NCBI GenBank assembly: GCA_020465985.1
Contig: JAANYP010001173.1
Location: 14,596 to 78,595 of the forward strand
From: Centrapalus pauciflorus
Taxonomy: Eukaryota; Streptophyta; Magnoliopsida; Asterales; Asteraceae
Direction: 5' to 3'
DNA: 64,000 bases
The notes under the pieces are model-generated. The model saw only the letters and a list, made by a program, of their open reading frames with translations. It was not told the origin of the DNA and did no database searches. A program made the position numbers and the translations under genes. Positions 40,926-51,777 of the stretch are shown here, in pieces (positions within the stretch are counted from its first letter, which is position 1; every line of letters starts with the position of its first letter).

Positions 40926-41417
40926 ACCTTGTAGCTGATCAAATAGATCATCAACCCTGGGCAGAAGATATTTATTCTTGATGGTGACTTTGTTCAACTC
41001 GCGATAATCGATGCACATTCGGAGAGTTTCGTCTTTTTTCTTAACAAACAAGACAGGTGCACCCCACGGATATGAACTAGGTCGGATAAATCTCTTCTCT
41101 AATAGATCTTGCAACTGTTTTGACATTTCCTGCATCTCTGCAGGCGCAAGTCTGTAAGGAGCTTTGGCGATGGGAGCCGCACCAGGAACTAAGTCAATGC
41201 CGAATTCGACTTGACGTTCCGGTGGCACTCCAGAAATATCATCAGGAAATACGTCTGGGAACTCACAGAAGATTGGGATATCGGATACAGTTTTTTTTGT
41301 TGACTTTAGAAACGGATTCAGATGAAACAAAACACAGATAGGACTCATGACCCTTAGATAAATATCTATGCGCTTTCTCAATAGATATGAAGCAGTGAGC
41401 ACCTTTTCGCTTGTCAC
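40926..41417 (-). pseudogene. Gypsy-D pol, N-terminal part of RT (truncated)
   Basis: A - strand frame with DVFPDDISGVPPERQVEF, APYRLAP, FIRPSSYPWGAPVLFVKKKD, CIDYRELNKVTI and DDLFDQLQG: the linker after the protease and the first RT motifs. Sequence after LQG is LTR-derived (PLWVKQHHKGP) and belongs to the neighbouring fragment. The frame joins gag-protease through a one-base slip in a run of eight A (on the - strand, near 41290). The catalytic YxDD part is absent. Confidence 0.88.
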
Positions 41418-43011
41418 CTTTTATTTCTAACACTCGGCCGTCTGAAGACTTGATCCTGATGATTTGGCGGTTGCAGATGATTGTAGCTTCATTGTTCATT
41501 AACCAGTCCATGCCGATAATGACGTCGAACTCTTTTAACGGAATCGGAATAAGATCAAGGTTGAATACGATGTTATCGACGAGTAGAGTGCTATTTCGGT
41601 AAACAGAATCAGCCATAACGTAATTGTTACTGTTCGTCTCAATATCAAGTATAACGGAAAGTTTTGATGGAGATTTAGACAGTCTTCGAGCAAAAGTAGT
41701 TGGTATAAAGGAACGACTAGCACCGGAATCGAATAGTACCCGAGCGGGTATCGAATTTAACAAAAACATACCGGTAACCACGTCAGGAGTTTCCTTTGCT
41801 TCCTCAGCTGTTATATGAAATGCACGAGTCCTTGCAGTCGGAGTTGCAGCTGAACTTTTCACTGTAGAACCTCCCGCTGATGATTGCGATTGACCTCGTT
41901 GTCCAATACGACACTGATACATAAAGTGTCCACGATTACCACATTTCGCACATCCAAGTCCTCGCTGGGGACATTCTTCACTACTGTGACCGATTCTGCT
42001 ACATGCATAACAGGTTACATCATCGGGATTGCACATTCCCATGTGTGATTTTCTACATCTCTTGCAGAATCGTGGTTCGTTTGTGAGAGAATAAGCTTGA
42101 ACTTTCTGAGGTGAGTTGTATTGTTGAGATTGCTGGGGTTGCGGTTTGTTGGACTTAAAGAATCTGTCGAATCTCTGTTTCTTTGGAGGAGAAGGACATG
42201 TTGGGTTAGTTGATGGAGCATAGAGGTGATCGCCATACTCTAGATATCCTCTCTCGATTTGTCTTGCAGCTTCAACCATCTCTAAGTAACTCTTATACTT
42301 TATCGCACTCATCGGGTGTCTGTATCTCGGGTTAAGCCCTCCACGAAATCGGTTCATCTTTCTTTCTTCAGTGGCTACTTGGTACGAGGAATAGCCACAG
42401 AGTTGCGAGAATTCATGCTCGTATACGTCAACAGTCTTGGTTCCCTGACTTAGCTGCATCAGCTGAACTTTCATCTTGTCTCGTTGATCAACAGGACAAT
42501 ATTTCACATCAAACATATCGAGGAACTGATCCCATTCTAGAGTCTGAATGACCTCCTCTCCATAAATACTTCTCTGGGTTTTCCACCAGGCACGGGCAGC
42601 ATCGACGAACAGAGCAGATGCATAGCTTACTTTCTTTGATTCTAAACAATCAGATATCCTGAAGATTTCTTCAGTGTGACTAATCCAATCCATCGCCTGA
42701 ATTGGATTAACTGTACCCTCAAAGTTCAGGGCACCGCTAGCTTTGAAATCTTTGAACTTACAACCTTTCGGCTGCTCAATTTGGGTTTCAGGGATTGAGT
42801 TATCAGAATCAGACTCATTATTCTGGACTTGTTTATCTTTTCTCTTATTCTTTTTAGCAGCACGTCTTTTTGCTTCGGCCTCATCTCTAGCCTGAAGCTG
42901 TTTTTGCATATTCTTATTTTGTTGTTCAGAATGTTGGGCTAATAGTTGTTGCATCATTTCAAACATCTGTTGGGGAGTCATGTTGTTTGGAATGTCACCT
43001 GATCCTGACAT
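41263..43011 (-). CDS. Gypsy-D gag and aspartic protease, 582-codon open frame
   Basis: The ATG at 43011 (MSGSGDIPNN) opens an unbroken frame. An N-terminal Q/K-rich region with a coiled-coil character is followed by the retrotransposon Gag domain (FEGTVNPIQAMDWI, ARAWWKTQR, EWDQFLDMF, about residues 90-250), then zinc knuckles (CYACSRIGHSSEEC and CAKCGNRGHFMYQC) and a retropepsin with LFDSGASRSFI and IIGMDWLMNNEA. It would package RNA and cleave the polyprotein. The frame exits early after VSKVNKKN because of a homopolymer slip, so it is cut off from RT. Gypsy-A carries a related but clearly different version. Confidence 0.92.
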   Translation of the reverse strand: MSGSGDIPNNMTPQQMFEMMQQLLAQHSEQQNKNMQKQLQARDEAEAKRRAAKKNKRKDKQVQNNESDSDNSIPETQIEQPKGCKFKDFKASGALNFEGTVNPIQAMDWISHTEEIFRISDCLESKKVSYASALFVDAARAWWKTQRSIYGEEVIQTLEWDQFLDMFDVKYCPVDQRDKMKVQLMQLSQGTKTVDVYEHEFSQLCGYSSYQVATEERKMNRFRGGLNPRYRHPMSAIKYKSYLEMVEAARQIERGYLEYGDHLYAPSTNPTCPSPPKKQRFDRFFKSNKPQPQQSQQYNSPQKVQAYSLTNEPRFCKRCRKSHMGMCNPDDVTCYACSRIGHSSEECPQRGLGCAKCGNRGHFMYQCRIGQRGQSQSSAGGSTVKSSAATPTARTRAFHITAEEAKETPDVVTGMFLLNSIPARVLFDSGASRSFIPTTFARRLSKSPSKLSVILDIETNSNNYVMADSVYRNSTLLVDNIVFNLDLIPIPLKEFDVIIGMDWLMNNEATIICNRQIIRIKSSDGRVLEIKGDKRKGAHCFISIEKAHRYLSKGHESYLCFVSSESVSKVNKKNCIRYPNLL

Positions 43012-43196
43012 CTTTACTGAAAATTAAAATCATTTAACTATCAGTTTATAGACTTAGATCTATGTACCCTTTTTCCCATCCTAATAGTCTGTACATCCTA
43101 TCTCAGTTCAAACCACCTAAATGATTGATACATATGTATTGCTTCAGTTTGAGACCAAGTATTACTCACGTAATACTTGATGCACTCAAACTATGG

Positions 43197-43208
43197 GCTC
43201 TGATAGCA
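43197..43208 (-). promoter_or_regulatory. Gypsy-D primer binding site
   Basis: On the - strand TGCTATCAGAGC, one mismatch from the initiator tRNA-Met complement, located just inside the 5' LTR (43212). Confidence 0.85.
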
Positions 43209-44446
43209 TCCTGTGAAGACCATCCCTTACGGGGCAGTCGTCAGAGTCAAGGTCCCACCTCATGCAACACGATATCAATCATAACTAAGATAGAGTAATT
43301 ATATTGTGGAATTTCATATTACAAGTACAAACATATTAAGATTAAGTTTAATACAGATTACAGTTTTACAAAATTAAACTTATAAAGGGCACAAGTCTAA
43401 TCTAATTCATGTCTTCATACAATCAAGATAAATCTACCCAGACCACCGCATTGTCATCTTCTAATCAGTACCGAAATGCTTTGTTGAGTAGTGGTCTATG
43501 AAAATTTCGACTTGATTCTTGTAAGACCTAAGAACTAGGTCCGGCAGGTGACTTTCCTTAATCTTTTCCTGTAAAAAGGTCAAACAACAACTGTAAGCAA
43601 AGCTTAGTGAGAATATAGATTTTCAGATTACATGCATTATCAAGCGGATCATGGGTCTAGCGTGATATATCTTGACTGCCGCTACAGCCACTCATGATTG
43701 AGACATAGTAGTCTAGAGTCGGATGATGTTCAAGCCACGCTAATGCTTAAATTTTGGGGATCAGCCACATACTAGGCTAGCTACCAGTAAATCAACATGG
43801 CGGAACATCGGAGTATCATACCAAGTTCAATAGAACTGGTGAAATAGCATGGTCTAGAACAATAGACCGTCAATGCTAATCATCTTAAGCTGAATTGATA
43901 TGTCAAAGGATGTGAGCAATAGTGAAAGCATAATAATCAAGGTCAGGATAGCAATAATCTCATAGCAATATCTGAAATAAACTGTAATTTCAATGTCATA
44001 TGTAATGATAAATCAAATAGCTATCATGATCCACAGGGCATCACCGAACCATGGTGAGCACAGGTCACAATCCAGCTGATCATATATGAATGTCAAATTA
44101 ATCTATCATCAACAATATGTCTCTACCGGAAATCTCGCATGTAATGCTGAATATCTATAACTCACTGGTTTGGGGTCTTTATCAAGCAGATGTAAAATCC
44201 ACCACCTGAGTTATCCCAGGATTTTATCTTTAATCTTTGTCTATCTGATTTCTGACAATTCTTTTCAAATCAGAGACCCGCTTTCAATCTCTTTAGTTCT
44301 TTGTTCAGAATTTAACTGAATCTGTCCAGAATCATATCATGTCATATCATTAGCTTTTTAGCTTAAAATATTTATTTTATCTGATTCTGATAACTGATAA
44401 CTCATCAATCATTTTTACATTTTCTTTGACTCTTTGAAATCTCAAT

Positions 44447-44449
<3 letters not shown>

Positions 44450-44503
<54 letters not shown>
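44450..44503. repeat. (TA)n microsatellite
   Basis: About 27 TA units inside the Gypsy-D LTR. Confidence 0.95.
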
Positions 44504-44505
<2 letters not shown>

Positions 44506-45322
44506 TGATATTGTAATTGTATAATATCAATTATTTATGATTTTAATTTATCAAAATAGTACATTCGGGTTCGGACCATCCGGATTGGGTGATTCGGATT
44601 CGGACCATCTGAAGTAGGCATCCGAATTGGTTCATCCTAAGTGGCATCCGAATTGGTCATCCGAAATCATGGCAACCGAACCGAAGTGGGGAAATCCGAA
44701 ATAGGTTGCCCGAACTCATAGTGATCCGAAATGGGGCATCTCATCCGAATTCGGGTTCAACCGAATTCGGATCCCTCATCATCATAATTTCCAGAAATGT
44801 TCTTGGTATTCTTAACTTTATTCATTCGGATTTTTCATAGTAATTCTCAAAAACTCATTTTATCAACATGCAATGTAATATATTGTTATATTATCATATT
44901 TGGGTTGTTTTTATACTATTTTCCCTATCAAAAACACCATAAATTGATCAAGATTGTCCAAAATTCATATTTTTGTCAAGAACTCAAATTTTACACAAAA
45001 TTTCAGATTTTTAATAAATCTGGACAATCAAACCATTAATTCTTGTTTTTATCACTTTTATATAGTTCATTACATGATTATCTATCAAATATATACACAT
45101 GCAACCAACGAATTCCAAATTTTAGATCTTTGGTTTCGGATTTCTCAAAACCGAACCAAATTCATAGTTTTTCGAAATTTAAATCAAATATTACCTCAAA
45201 ATCTTGTTGTTTAATGATGAATGATGATTGTTGTAACATTCACTTGAATTAATTCTTCAATTGTTTGCAAATTTATGGATTTCTTGATGATTTTTTTGAG
45301 GTTGCCGTGGATGTAGAGAGAG

Positions 45323-45325
<3 letters not shown>

Positions 45326-45371
<46 letters not shown>
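45326..45371. repeat. (GA)n microsatellite
   Basis: About 23 GA units inside the Gypsy-D LTR. Confidence 0.95.
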
Positions 45372-45373
<2 letters not shown>

Positions 45374-45655
45374 AAAATCATTAATTGTGATTAATGAATA
45401 TTTAAATGTTCAGTTTGGTTCTTTTTATACCAACTTAGCTTATTTGTAAAATTAACCCCCTATACTTTTGAATAATACATCTCTTTAATTTTTATCATTT
45501 AATAATTTGTAACATTTAACTAATTTATAAAATCAATATAATTTAATAAAATAATTTTTATACTTAATTAAATTACAAGATAAATAATGTAATAAAATTA
45601 CATTATTTGCTCAAAATACTAATATTATGGCTGGGCCAACAGTTAGGTTGTTACA

Positions 45656-46246
45656 GAAGTAGAGGATAGCCAAATCACCGGTCCTAAGATCATTCACGAG
45701 ACTACTAAAAAGATAATACAGATTCGGGACCGATTAAAGATCACACGGGATCGGCAGAAAAGCTATGCAGATGTTAGACGGAAGGATTTGGAATTCCAGG
45801 AGGGAGACCAAGTAATGCTGAAAATCTCGCCTTGGAAAGGCGTAATCCGTTTTGGGAAACGAGGAAAACTCAATCCTCGTTATATCGAACCATTCAAGAT
45901 TTCCAAAAGAATTGGCCCGGTAGCCTACCGACTCGATCTGCCCCCAGAGCTAAGTAATGTACATAATACCTTCCATGTGTCAAACCTAAAGAAATGCTTG
46001 TTTGACGAAACACTCGTCATACCCATGGACGAACTGGAGCTAGATGATAAGTTGAACTTCATTGAACAACCCGTAGAAATAATGGACCAAGAAGTCAAGA
46101 AACTAAAGCACAGCCGAATTCCGATAATAAAAGTCAGATGGAACTCTAAGCAAGGTCCTGAGTTTACATGGGAACGCGAAGACCAGTTTTGCAGAAAATA
46201 CCCTCAGTTATTCTCAAATGCTCAATCACTGGAGAATGCAAGCTAA
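45656..46246 (+). pseudogene. Gypsy-C integrase C-terminus and chromodomain
   Basis: The frame is open from the very junction with Gypsy-D (EVEDSQITGPK...) to a stop at 46244-46246. It shows the integrase C-terminal barrel (GDQVMLKISPWKG, KLNPRYIEPFKI, YRLDLPPELS, VHNTFHVSNLKK) and a chromodomain-like end (KKLKHSRIPIIKVRWNSK, then GPEFTWERED). Such chromodomains guide integration to certain chromatin in chromoviruses of the Tekay type. The N-terminal part was separated by the Gypsy-D insertion. Confidence 0.92.
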
Positions 46247-46279
46247 TTTCGGGACGAAATTCCCTTAACAGCAGGAGAC

Positions 46280-46600
46280 TGTAACATCCGGTACAAAACC
46301 AGGTTAGCAACTATGACCTAATCAGTATTTGTTAGCAAGTTATAACCTAATCAGTGATCATTAACAATTAATCAAAGTGATTAACAAAGTTCATAAGGAA
46401 ATTCAATTCAAGTAGAAACAATTTCATTGGTGCGATGAATCGGCAAATTAATTAATCCGATCGATTTGCGATATGATGGATTAATTCATTTAAGTACATA
46501 CTTAAATTAAGATTAGTAACACTAATCATGCATTAATACACTTACTTAACTTTAATTAAGCAAGACTAAAACAATTCATTAAACAAATGCATTCAAAAGT
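46280..46600 (+). repeat. Gypsy-C 3' LTR, left part
   Basis: TGTAACATCCGGTACAAAAC onward. It aligns with the complement of 52696-52380 (Gypsy-B 3' LTR). Interrupted at 46601 by the E2 LTR; the rest is beyond the nest, right of the window. Confidence 0.9.
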
Positions 46601-47025
46601 TGTCAGGATCAAAATCACCTAAGATTAACTGGATTCAATAGTTCAGAGTTTAACCAATAACCTTGTTTTGAATCAAAGTCCAATTAAGAAGTTTGCGGAA
46701 TAACACTTAACTGTTTTAAGAAAACTTTCAGAATAATAAAGAACAGATATTCAAACAAATATAACAAACATCAAAACCTTTATATTGCCAAAATCTCTGA
46801 TTACAATCACCTCTAATCTGTTTTGATTAGATGAAGAACACTAATTGTTCTTAGGGTTTTACAACCTTAGAGGCTTGAGAAACTTATCAGAAAGAAATTA
46901 CAATAAAGCACCACGGTTACAGGACTTGCACACACTTACACTTACAATAGAAAGACCTAGGCTATCTATACACAACCACACACACAACACACACACACAC
47001 ACACAACACACACACACACACATAC

Positions 47026-47085
<60 letters not shown>

Positions 47086-47458
47086 CCTTCTGATTTGTTT
47101 CCTTGACGGACTCTGATTTCTCTGATAGTAGATATGCTTGGAAGATCTTCAAATCTTGAAATATATATCACTTCCTGAATTTCAGCACTTTCTGTTATTA
47201 ATCTGTTGAGCAACTTAAACTTTTAACTCTGGCAACTTGAACTATTGAACTAGCAGCTTGAGTTTGTTGAACTGGCAGCTTGAACTTCGTAATTACACAG
47301 AATTACTACTAACAGCTTGAGAAATTTAACTAAGAGCTTGACATACTTAGATTATTTCCCAACAATCTCCCCCTAACTTCAATTCTTTACACAAGACTTT
47401 AAGTTTCTATACAAATAAGGAAATAAAGCAAAGTAAAACTGTTATATACAAACTAAGG
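46601..47458 (-). mobile_element. Copia E2: 3' LTR and 94 bp of interior
   Basis: On the - strand: polypurine tract AGGGGGAGAT (rightmost), then the LTR TGTTGGGAAATAATC...GATCCTGACA (47364-46601, 764 bp). It is the same family as E1 (58067-58900). The match to E1 continues through the interior to AAACTAAGG at 47458, where Gypsy-A begins. Left flank AAAGT is the expected half of its target duplication. Confidence 0.92.
46976..47084. repeat. (CA)n and (TA)n microsatellites in the E2 LTR
   Basis: CA-rich run at 46976-47022 and TA run at about 47031-47083. The E1 LTR has a longer TA run at the matching place and no CA run. Confidence 0.92.
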
Positions 47459-49605
47459 TGTAACATCCTTAGATCTAAATAATTGTAATTTAGATTATGA
47501 AAATGATTTGAGAATTTTGGAATTATTATTATGGAGTATTATGATTTATGAATGCTAGTTATGATAAAAATAAGATAAAATCAGTATTAGTGAAATCAGA
47601 TAAGTTGAGGGGCTATATGTGCCAAAAGCCGAAAGTTAAGAAATAAAAGACTCTTTGTCTTTATTTGACTCATTTCAACTTCAAAGCACTCAAGCTCTCT
47701 CTCTCTCTCTCTCTCTAAAAATCTCTAAAATTTCCTACTGAAATTCGTTTTTGTGGAACCAAATTCGTGAATCAAGGCTGAATATAAACAAGATTCAAGT
47801 GGATTTAAGGTAAGAAATCTATTTTAAAGTTTGAGTTTGTATTTTGGAGAGAAAAGATGTAAAAATCGGATTTTAATCTAAGAGAAATGTTGATGCATGT
47901 ATGTTTAATCAGTTGGAAATCAGTAGTTGAACATCACTGAAGCTCCAGACACAAGAATCGTTGGTTAATTCGTCCTAAAAGGATATAAATCTGACTTTTA
48001 ATAAAGTTATGTGTTCTTGAGGTTTTTCCTCATTTTTGGTCCAATCTGGACGAATTTGAGTGTTAATGATATGGAAAATGATGTAGAAACATTCAAGATA
48101 TGTTAATATAACATTATTATGGATTGCATGTTGTTAGATTTGAGTTTTTGGAAATTTTAGTGCAAAATCCGTAGCTGCGACCTGCAAAACTGTTGGTGAA
48201 CTCAGCGAGTTCATGGGTGAACTCGGCGAGTTCCCATGAACACTTGAATAAATCTTCAAAAATTCATAAGTATTGGATCCGAATCCGGTTGGGACCTGAA
48301 TTCGGATGAGACCCGAACTTAGATGGAACCGAACTTGAAAAAGAACCGAACTCGGATGAGACCCGAACTCGGATAGGTTAAGTAATTCGGATGGGTCCGA
48401 AATCCGGCCGAGGGTCCGAACTTCGGACCTGAACTCGGCGAGTACTCGTGGCCAACTCGGCGAGTTCTATGCTTTACATGATTCGGATGGGTTATTAAGG
48501 ACCCGAATTTATGGTTAATTAAACACACTTTTGAGATACCTTTTGTAACATATTAAGGTACATAAATGAGGGTTAATTGGGAATAATAACACCTTAAATG
48601 ATGAGATTTAAACGTGAGTTTCGGATGTCAGTTCCAAATGTTGTAACACTTATAATTGTACAAATTGATGCTCGAACACGTATGTGATATGTTTTCCTTA
48701 TGGAAATGTAAAGGTCCCTTGTGGTGTTGTTTAACCCACAATGGGGTACTTTGTGAGTCCGGTTGAAATTCCGAAGAGAAATAAGATAATCTAAAATTAA
48801 CTAACGCACCCACTGTGAGTACCTTTGATTTTAACATGTCTGCATCTGCTTTATGTTTGCTTTGCCTGCTGAGGCATGTTGTTTCACTTTCGTTTGGCAC
48901 TCTACTAACTTGCGTATATGTTGATGCACATTCATACTTGTTGCATGTCCATTCATTTGTTGTGCATCCTATCGATGGACCTGCGGGTCGCATCTGTACT
49001 CTGATGTTACTGTGCTATATGACCAAGAGTTTGATACCTCTGTGGTCAGAATAGACAGTAAGTCATCCCCGATTTTATGTCCGCCTCAGATGGTTGGTTA
49101 TTCTTATGCCGAGTGTCATCTCGAAGGAGCTGCGGCTCGGGTTTGCGTACTTTGAGTACGTGTGGAGTATACGCTATGTGTTACCGGTGTTACTCTTGGG
49201 GGCATCATAAGGATTTGTGGAATGTGTAAAATCATTGGTATTCACTAAGCATTCGCTTACCCCTCAGTTGTTGAAATTTTTTTACAGGAAAAGGGAAATC
49301 TGCTGCGGGACCTTCTAGCTAGGTCGTTTGTTGAAGTGATTGAAGATATCTACTGTTAATCTTGGTAACAGAATTATGGAATGTTGTTGTAATAAATTTG
49401 GAGTGATGTTATAATGTATTGAGTATGTAGACTTAGACATGAAACCTTTGTAGCACCGTAGGGTGTTGGACAAATTTGTATTATTTTATTATGTACTTTA
49501 TTGCTTCCGCACTTTAATTTAAGTATTCAGATCATTATGTAATTTATGATTGGTGATTAATCCTGGGTGAATTGTAATGGTGGTTATTGTGGCAAAGGTG
49601 TCACA
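47459..49605 (+). repeat. Gypsy-A 5' LTR (2147 bp)
   Basis: TGTAACATCC...GTGTCACA, followed by a primer site five bases later. Between 48200 and 48480 it holds many copies of AACTCGGCGAGTT, CCGAACTCGG and CGAATTCGGAT, several of them perfect palindromes. A CT run lies at 47695-47716. Confidence 0.9.
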
Positions 49606-49610
49606 GGCAA

Positions 49611-49622
49611 TGGTATCAGAGC
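49611..49622 (+). promoter_or_regulatory. Gypsy-A primer binding site
   Basis: TGGTATCAGAGC, exact complement of the initiator tRNA-Met 3' end, five bases after the LTR. Confidence 0.95.
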
Positions 49623-49823
49623 AGTAGTTTGAGATTCAAGTGTCCTTGAGGTCTTGGTCTCAAACATTAAGTGGTGATATGTAGGGGTTTAAGTAATGAT
49701 CTGAACTAAGATAGGTTACGATCTAGTAGACATAGGAGATTGACTTTCATACGGGACAATTGGGTGGTGTCTTTAAATTAATGACATGTTACTAAACAAG
49801 TTATATATTTTATATTTCAGAAC

Positions 49824-50935
49824 ATGTCTGGAGGAGGAATGACACCCGAAGAAACAAGGGAAAAGATGCTAGCCTTGATGGCTGAGCAAAATCATATGAT
49901 TCAAGACCAGTTTCGGGCTCGAGATGAGGCCGAAGCTAAGAGAAGGGAAGACAAGAGAAAGAACAAGGAAAAAGAGGGCAATAATAATGAACAAGATGAC
50001 AACACTGGGTCATCTAACAAGCCCAAAGGATGTCGGTTCAAGGATTTCAAGGGAAATGGAGCAGTTGAATTTAATGGGTTGGGTGATGCTGTTACTGCAT
50101 TGGAATGGATAACAGCCACATAAAGGACTTTCCGAATCAGCGATTGCGCTGAGAAAGACATGCCCGGTTCGCTACTGCTATGTTCACCAAAGACGCGGTT
50201 ATGTGGTGGAATTCCATGGTTAACGCCTTAACCTTGGAGAAAGTACCTGTTATGTCATGGGCTGAGTTCACTGAAGTCTTTACTCAGCAACACTGCCCGG
50301 CCAATGAGCGCCGAAGATTAGAAGCTAAGTTCATGACATTGATTCTGGGGACTAAGTCTGTGTCCCAGTATGCGGTAGAGTTCACGAGGCTAAGTTTGTT
50401 CGCGCCTCATCAGGTTGATACAGAGGAAAGAAAAGTGACCAGATTTGAGGCTGGTCTTAATCTGGAAATCCGAAGGGTGATGAGCAACGTACGCTACCCC
50501 ACATTTGCTGGTCATCTGGAAGCCGCCAGAATGTGGAACAGATCCTGAGTATGTCCGGGTATGTAATGAGGTCTGCTGCTGCTTCAACTAACCCAACTCA
50601 ACCTTCACCACCGAAGCGTCAACGCGAAGGAGGCTACTCTGGTTCTTCTCGCTCGTCACAGTATTCGCCATAGCAGTCTTATCGCCGATCATCTGGGTCT
50701 TCTGGTCGTGCTTGTGCTTACTCCATCAACACTTAGCCGCAATACTGTAATAAATGTCATTAGGAACACTTCGGCAAGTGTACTAATGGGCATGCATGTT
50801 TTTGCTGTGGAGAATTGGGCCACTACCATAATGAATGCCCACGGAAATCGGATGCCTGCCATAAATGTGGTGTATTGGGCCACTATAGTAGGGACTGTCG
50901 AAAAAATGCTCCAGCTGCTGCTCCAACGTCAACTC
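49824..50935 (+). pseudogene. Gypsy-A gag (broken)
   Basis: The ATG at 49824 (MSGGGMTPEE) opens Gag with the same MSG start and ARDEAEAKRR stretch as Gypsy-D. A TAA at 50121 replaces one codon, a frameshift follows near 50165, and the domain continues (VMWWNSMVNAL, EFTEVFTQQHCP) to 50548. It shifts again, with a TAG near 50672 and further breaks. Two zinc knuckles remain, CFCCGELGHYHNEC and CHKCGVLGHYSRDC (about 50800-50900). Confidence 0.88.
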
Positions 50936-51777
50936 GATCATCTGGGGGATCAAGTGGTGGTTCAGTCAATCGCCGGAACCAGCCACAAAGGGCACCGGCT
51001 CCTGCATTTCAGATTACCGCGGAGGAGGCTAGGGAAAACCTAGAGGTGGTTACTGGTATGTTCATAGTTAACTCTTTGCCTGCAAGAGTGTTATTTGATT
51101 CTGGTGCCAACCGTTCTTTTGTGTCTACTGTTTTTGCATAATGACTTGCCATGCCACTGTCTATGTTATCTGCCATACTTGACATAGAAACTGCTAGTAA
51201 CACTCTAGTCAAAGTAGATCACGTATATCGTAACTGCACTTTGGTAATCGAAGATGTAGTCTTCAATTTGGATCTGATTCCGATAGCATTCAGTGAGTTT
51301 GACGTGATTGTCGGGATGGACTGGTTGATTGAGAATGAAGCCCATATAGTTTGTAAGAAACAAATGATCAAGATAACTACTCCGGAGGGGCGTGAGATCT
51401 GTATATATGGGGATAGGAGAAGAGGGGATCTGTGCTTATTGACCATTGCAAAAGACCGAAAACTTGTTGCAAAAGGGTGTGACGCCTACCTGGCATATGC
51501 TATTGATGCCAAGGCTGAGAAAAAGACTGTAGCTGATGTGCCTGTTGTATCACAATTCCCGGATGTATTTACGGAAGACTTGTCTGGCGTGCCGCCTGAG
51601 AGACAAGTGGAATTTCGTATAGATTTGATCCCTAGCTGCTCGTTCTCCGTATCGCCTTGCTCCTACCGAGATGCAAGAAATGATGAAACAACTCCAGGAG
51701 TTGTTGGATAAGGGATTCATTCGACCGAGTTCATCTCCGTGGGGAGCTCCGGTATTATTTGTTAAGAAGAAGGATGG
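50815..51777 (+). pseudogene. Gypsy-A protease and start of RT (broken, cut by Gypsy-B)
   Basis: The frame 50815-51141 holds the second zinc knuckle and the retropepsin LFDSGANRSFVS, then a TAA at 51139. The same frame resumes at 51151 (FDVIVGMDWL, GDRRRGDL, DVFTEDLSGVPPERQVEF) and is lost by a frameshift near 51640. The RT start (LLDKGFIRPSSSPWGAPVLF) is in the next frame and ends at the insertion point 51777. The catalytic RT core is not in the window. Confidence 0.9.

Larger units (their letters stand above)
40924..45655 (-). mobile_element. Gypsy-D: truncated Ty3/gypsy element
   Basis: Read on the - strand: 5' LTR (45655-43212), primer site, gag, protease and the start of RT. It stops at about 40925 where an unrelated LTR fragment begins. 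The 5' LTR outer end adjoins Gypsy-C integrase codons at 45656, so it was inserted into Gypsy-C. The rest of pol and the 3' LTR are missing. Confidence 0.9.
43212..45655 (-). repeat. Gypsy-D 5' LTR (2444 bp)
   Basis: On the - strand it runs TGTAACAACC...GTCTTCACA. It contains a TA run (44450-44503), a GA run (45326-45371) and, at 44565-44785, about 14 copies of short motifs ATCCGAAT / ATTCGGAT / CCGAA in both orientations. Confidence 0.88.
45656..46600 (+). mobile_element. Gypsy-C: 3' remnant of a chromodomain gypsy element
   Basis: Consists of the end of pol (45656-46246), a short 3' region with a purine tract GCAGGAGAC, and 321 bp of 3' LTR from TGTAACATCC at 46280, cut by copia E2 at 46601. 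It is the same family as Gypsy-B: the pol ends and the first ~250 bases of LTR align well. Confidence 0.9.
47459..51777 (+). mobile_element. Gypsy-A: 5' part of a Ty3/gypsy element
   Basis: 5' LTR (47459-49605), primer site, gag, zinc knuckles, protease, and RT up to KKKDG at 51777, where the Gypsy-B LTR begins. It is inserted into E2 after AAACTAAGG, so TAAGG is the expected target duplication. The remainder should lie right of the window. Confidence 0.92.

Noticed and set aside
47028..47213. Y/I repeat frames in TA microsatellites (also 58381-58608)
   Set aside because: By-products of TA repeats.
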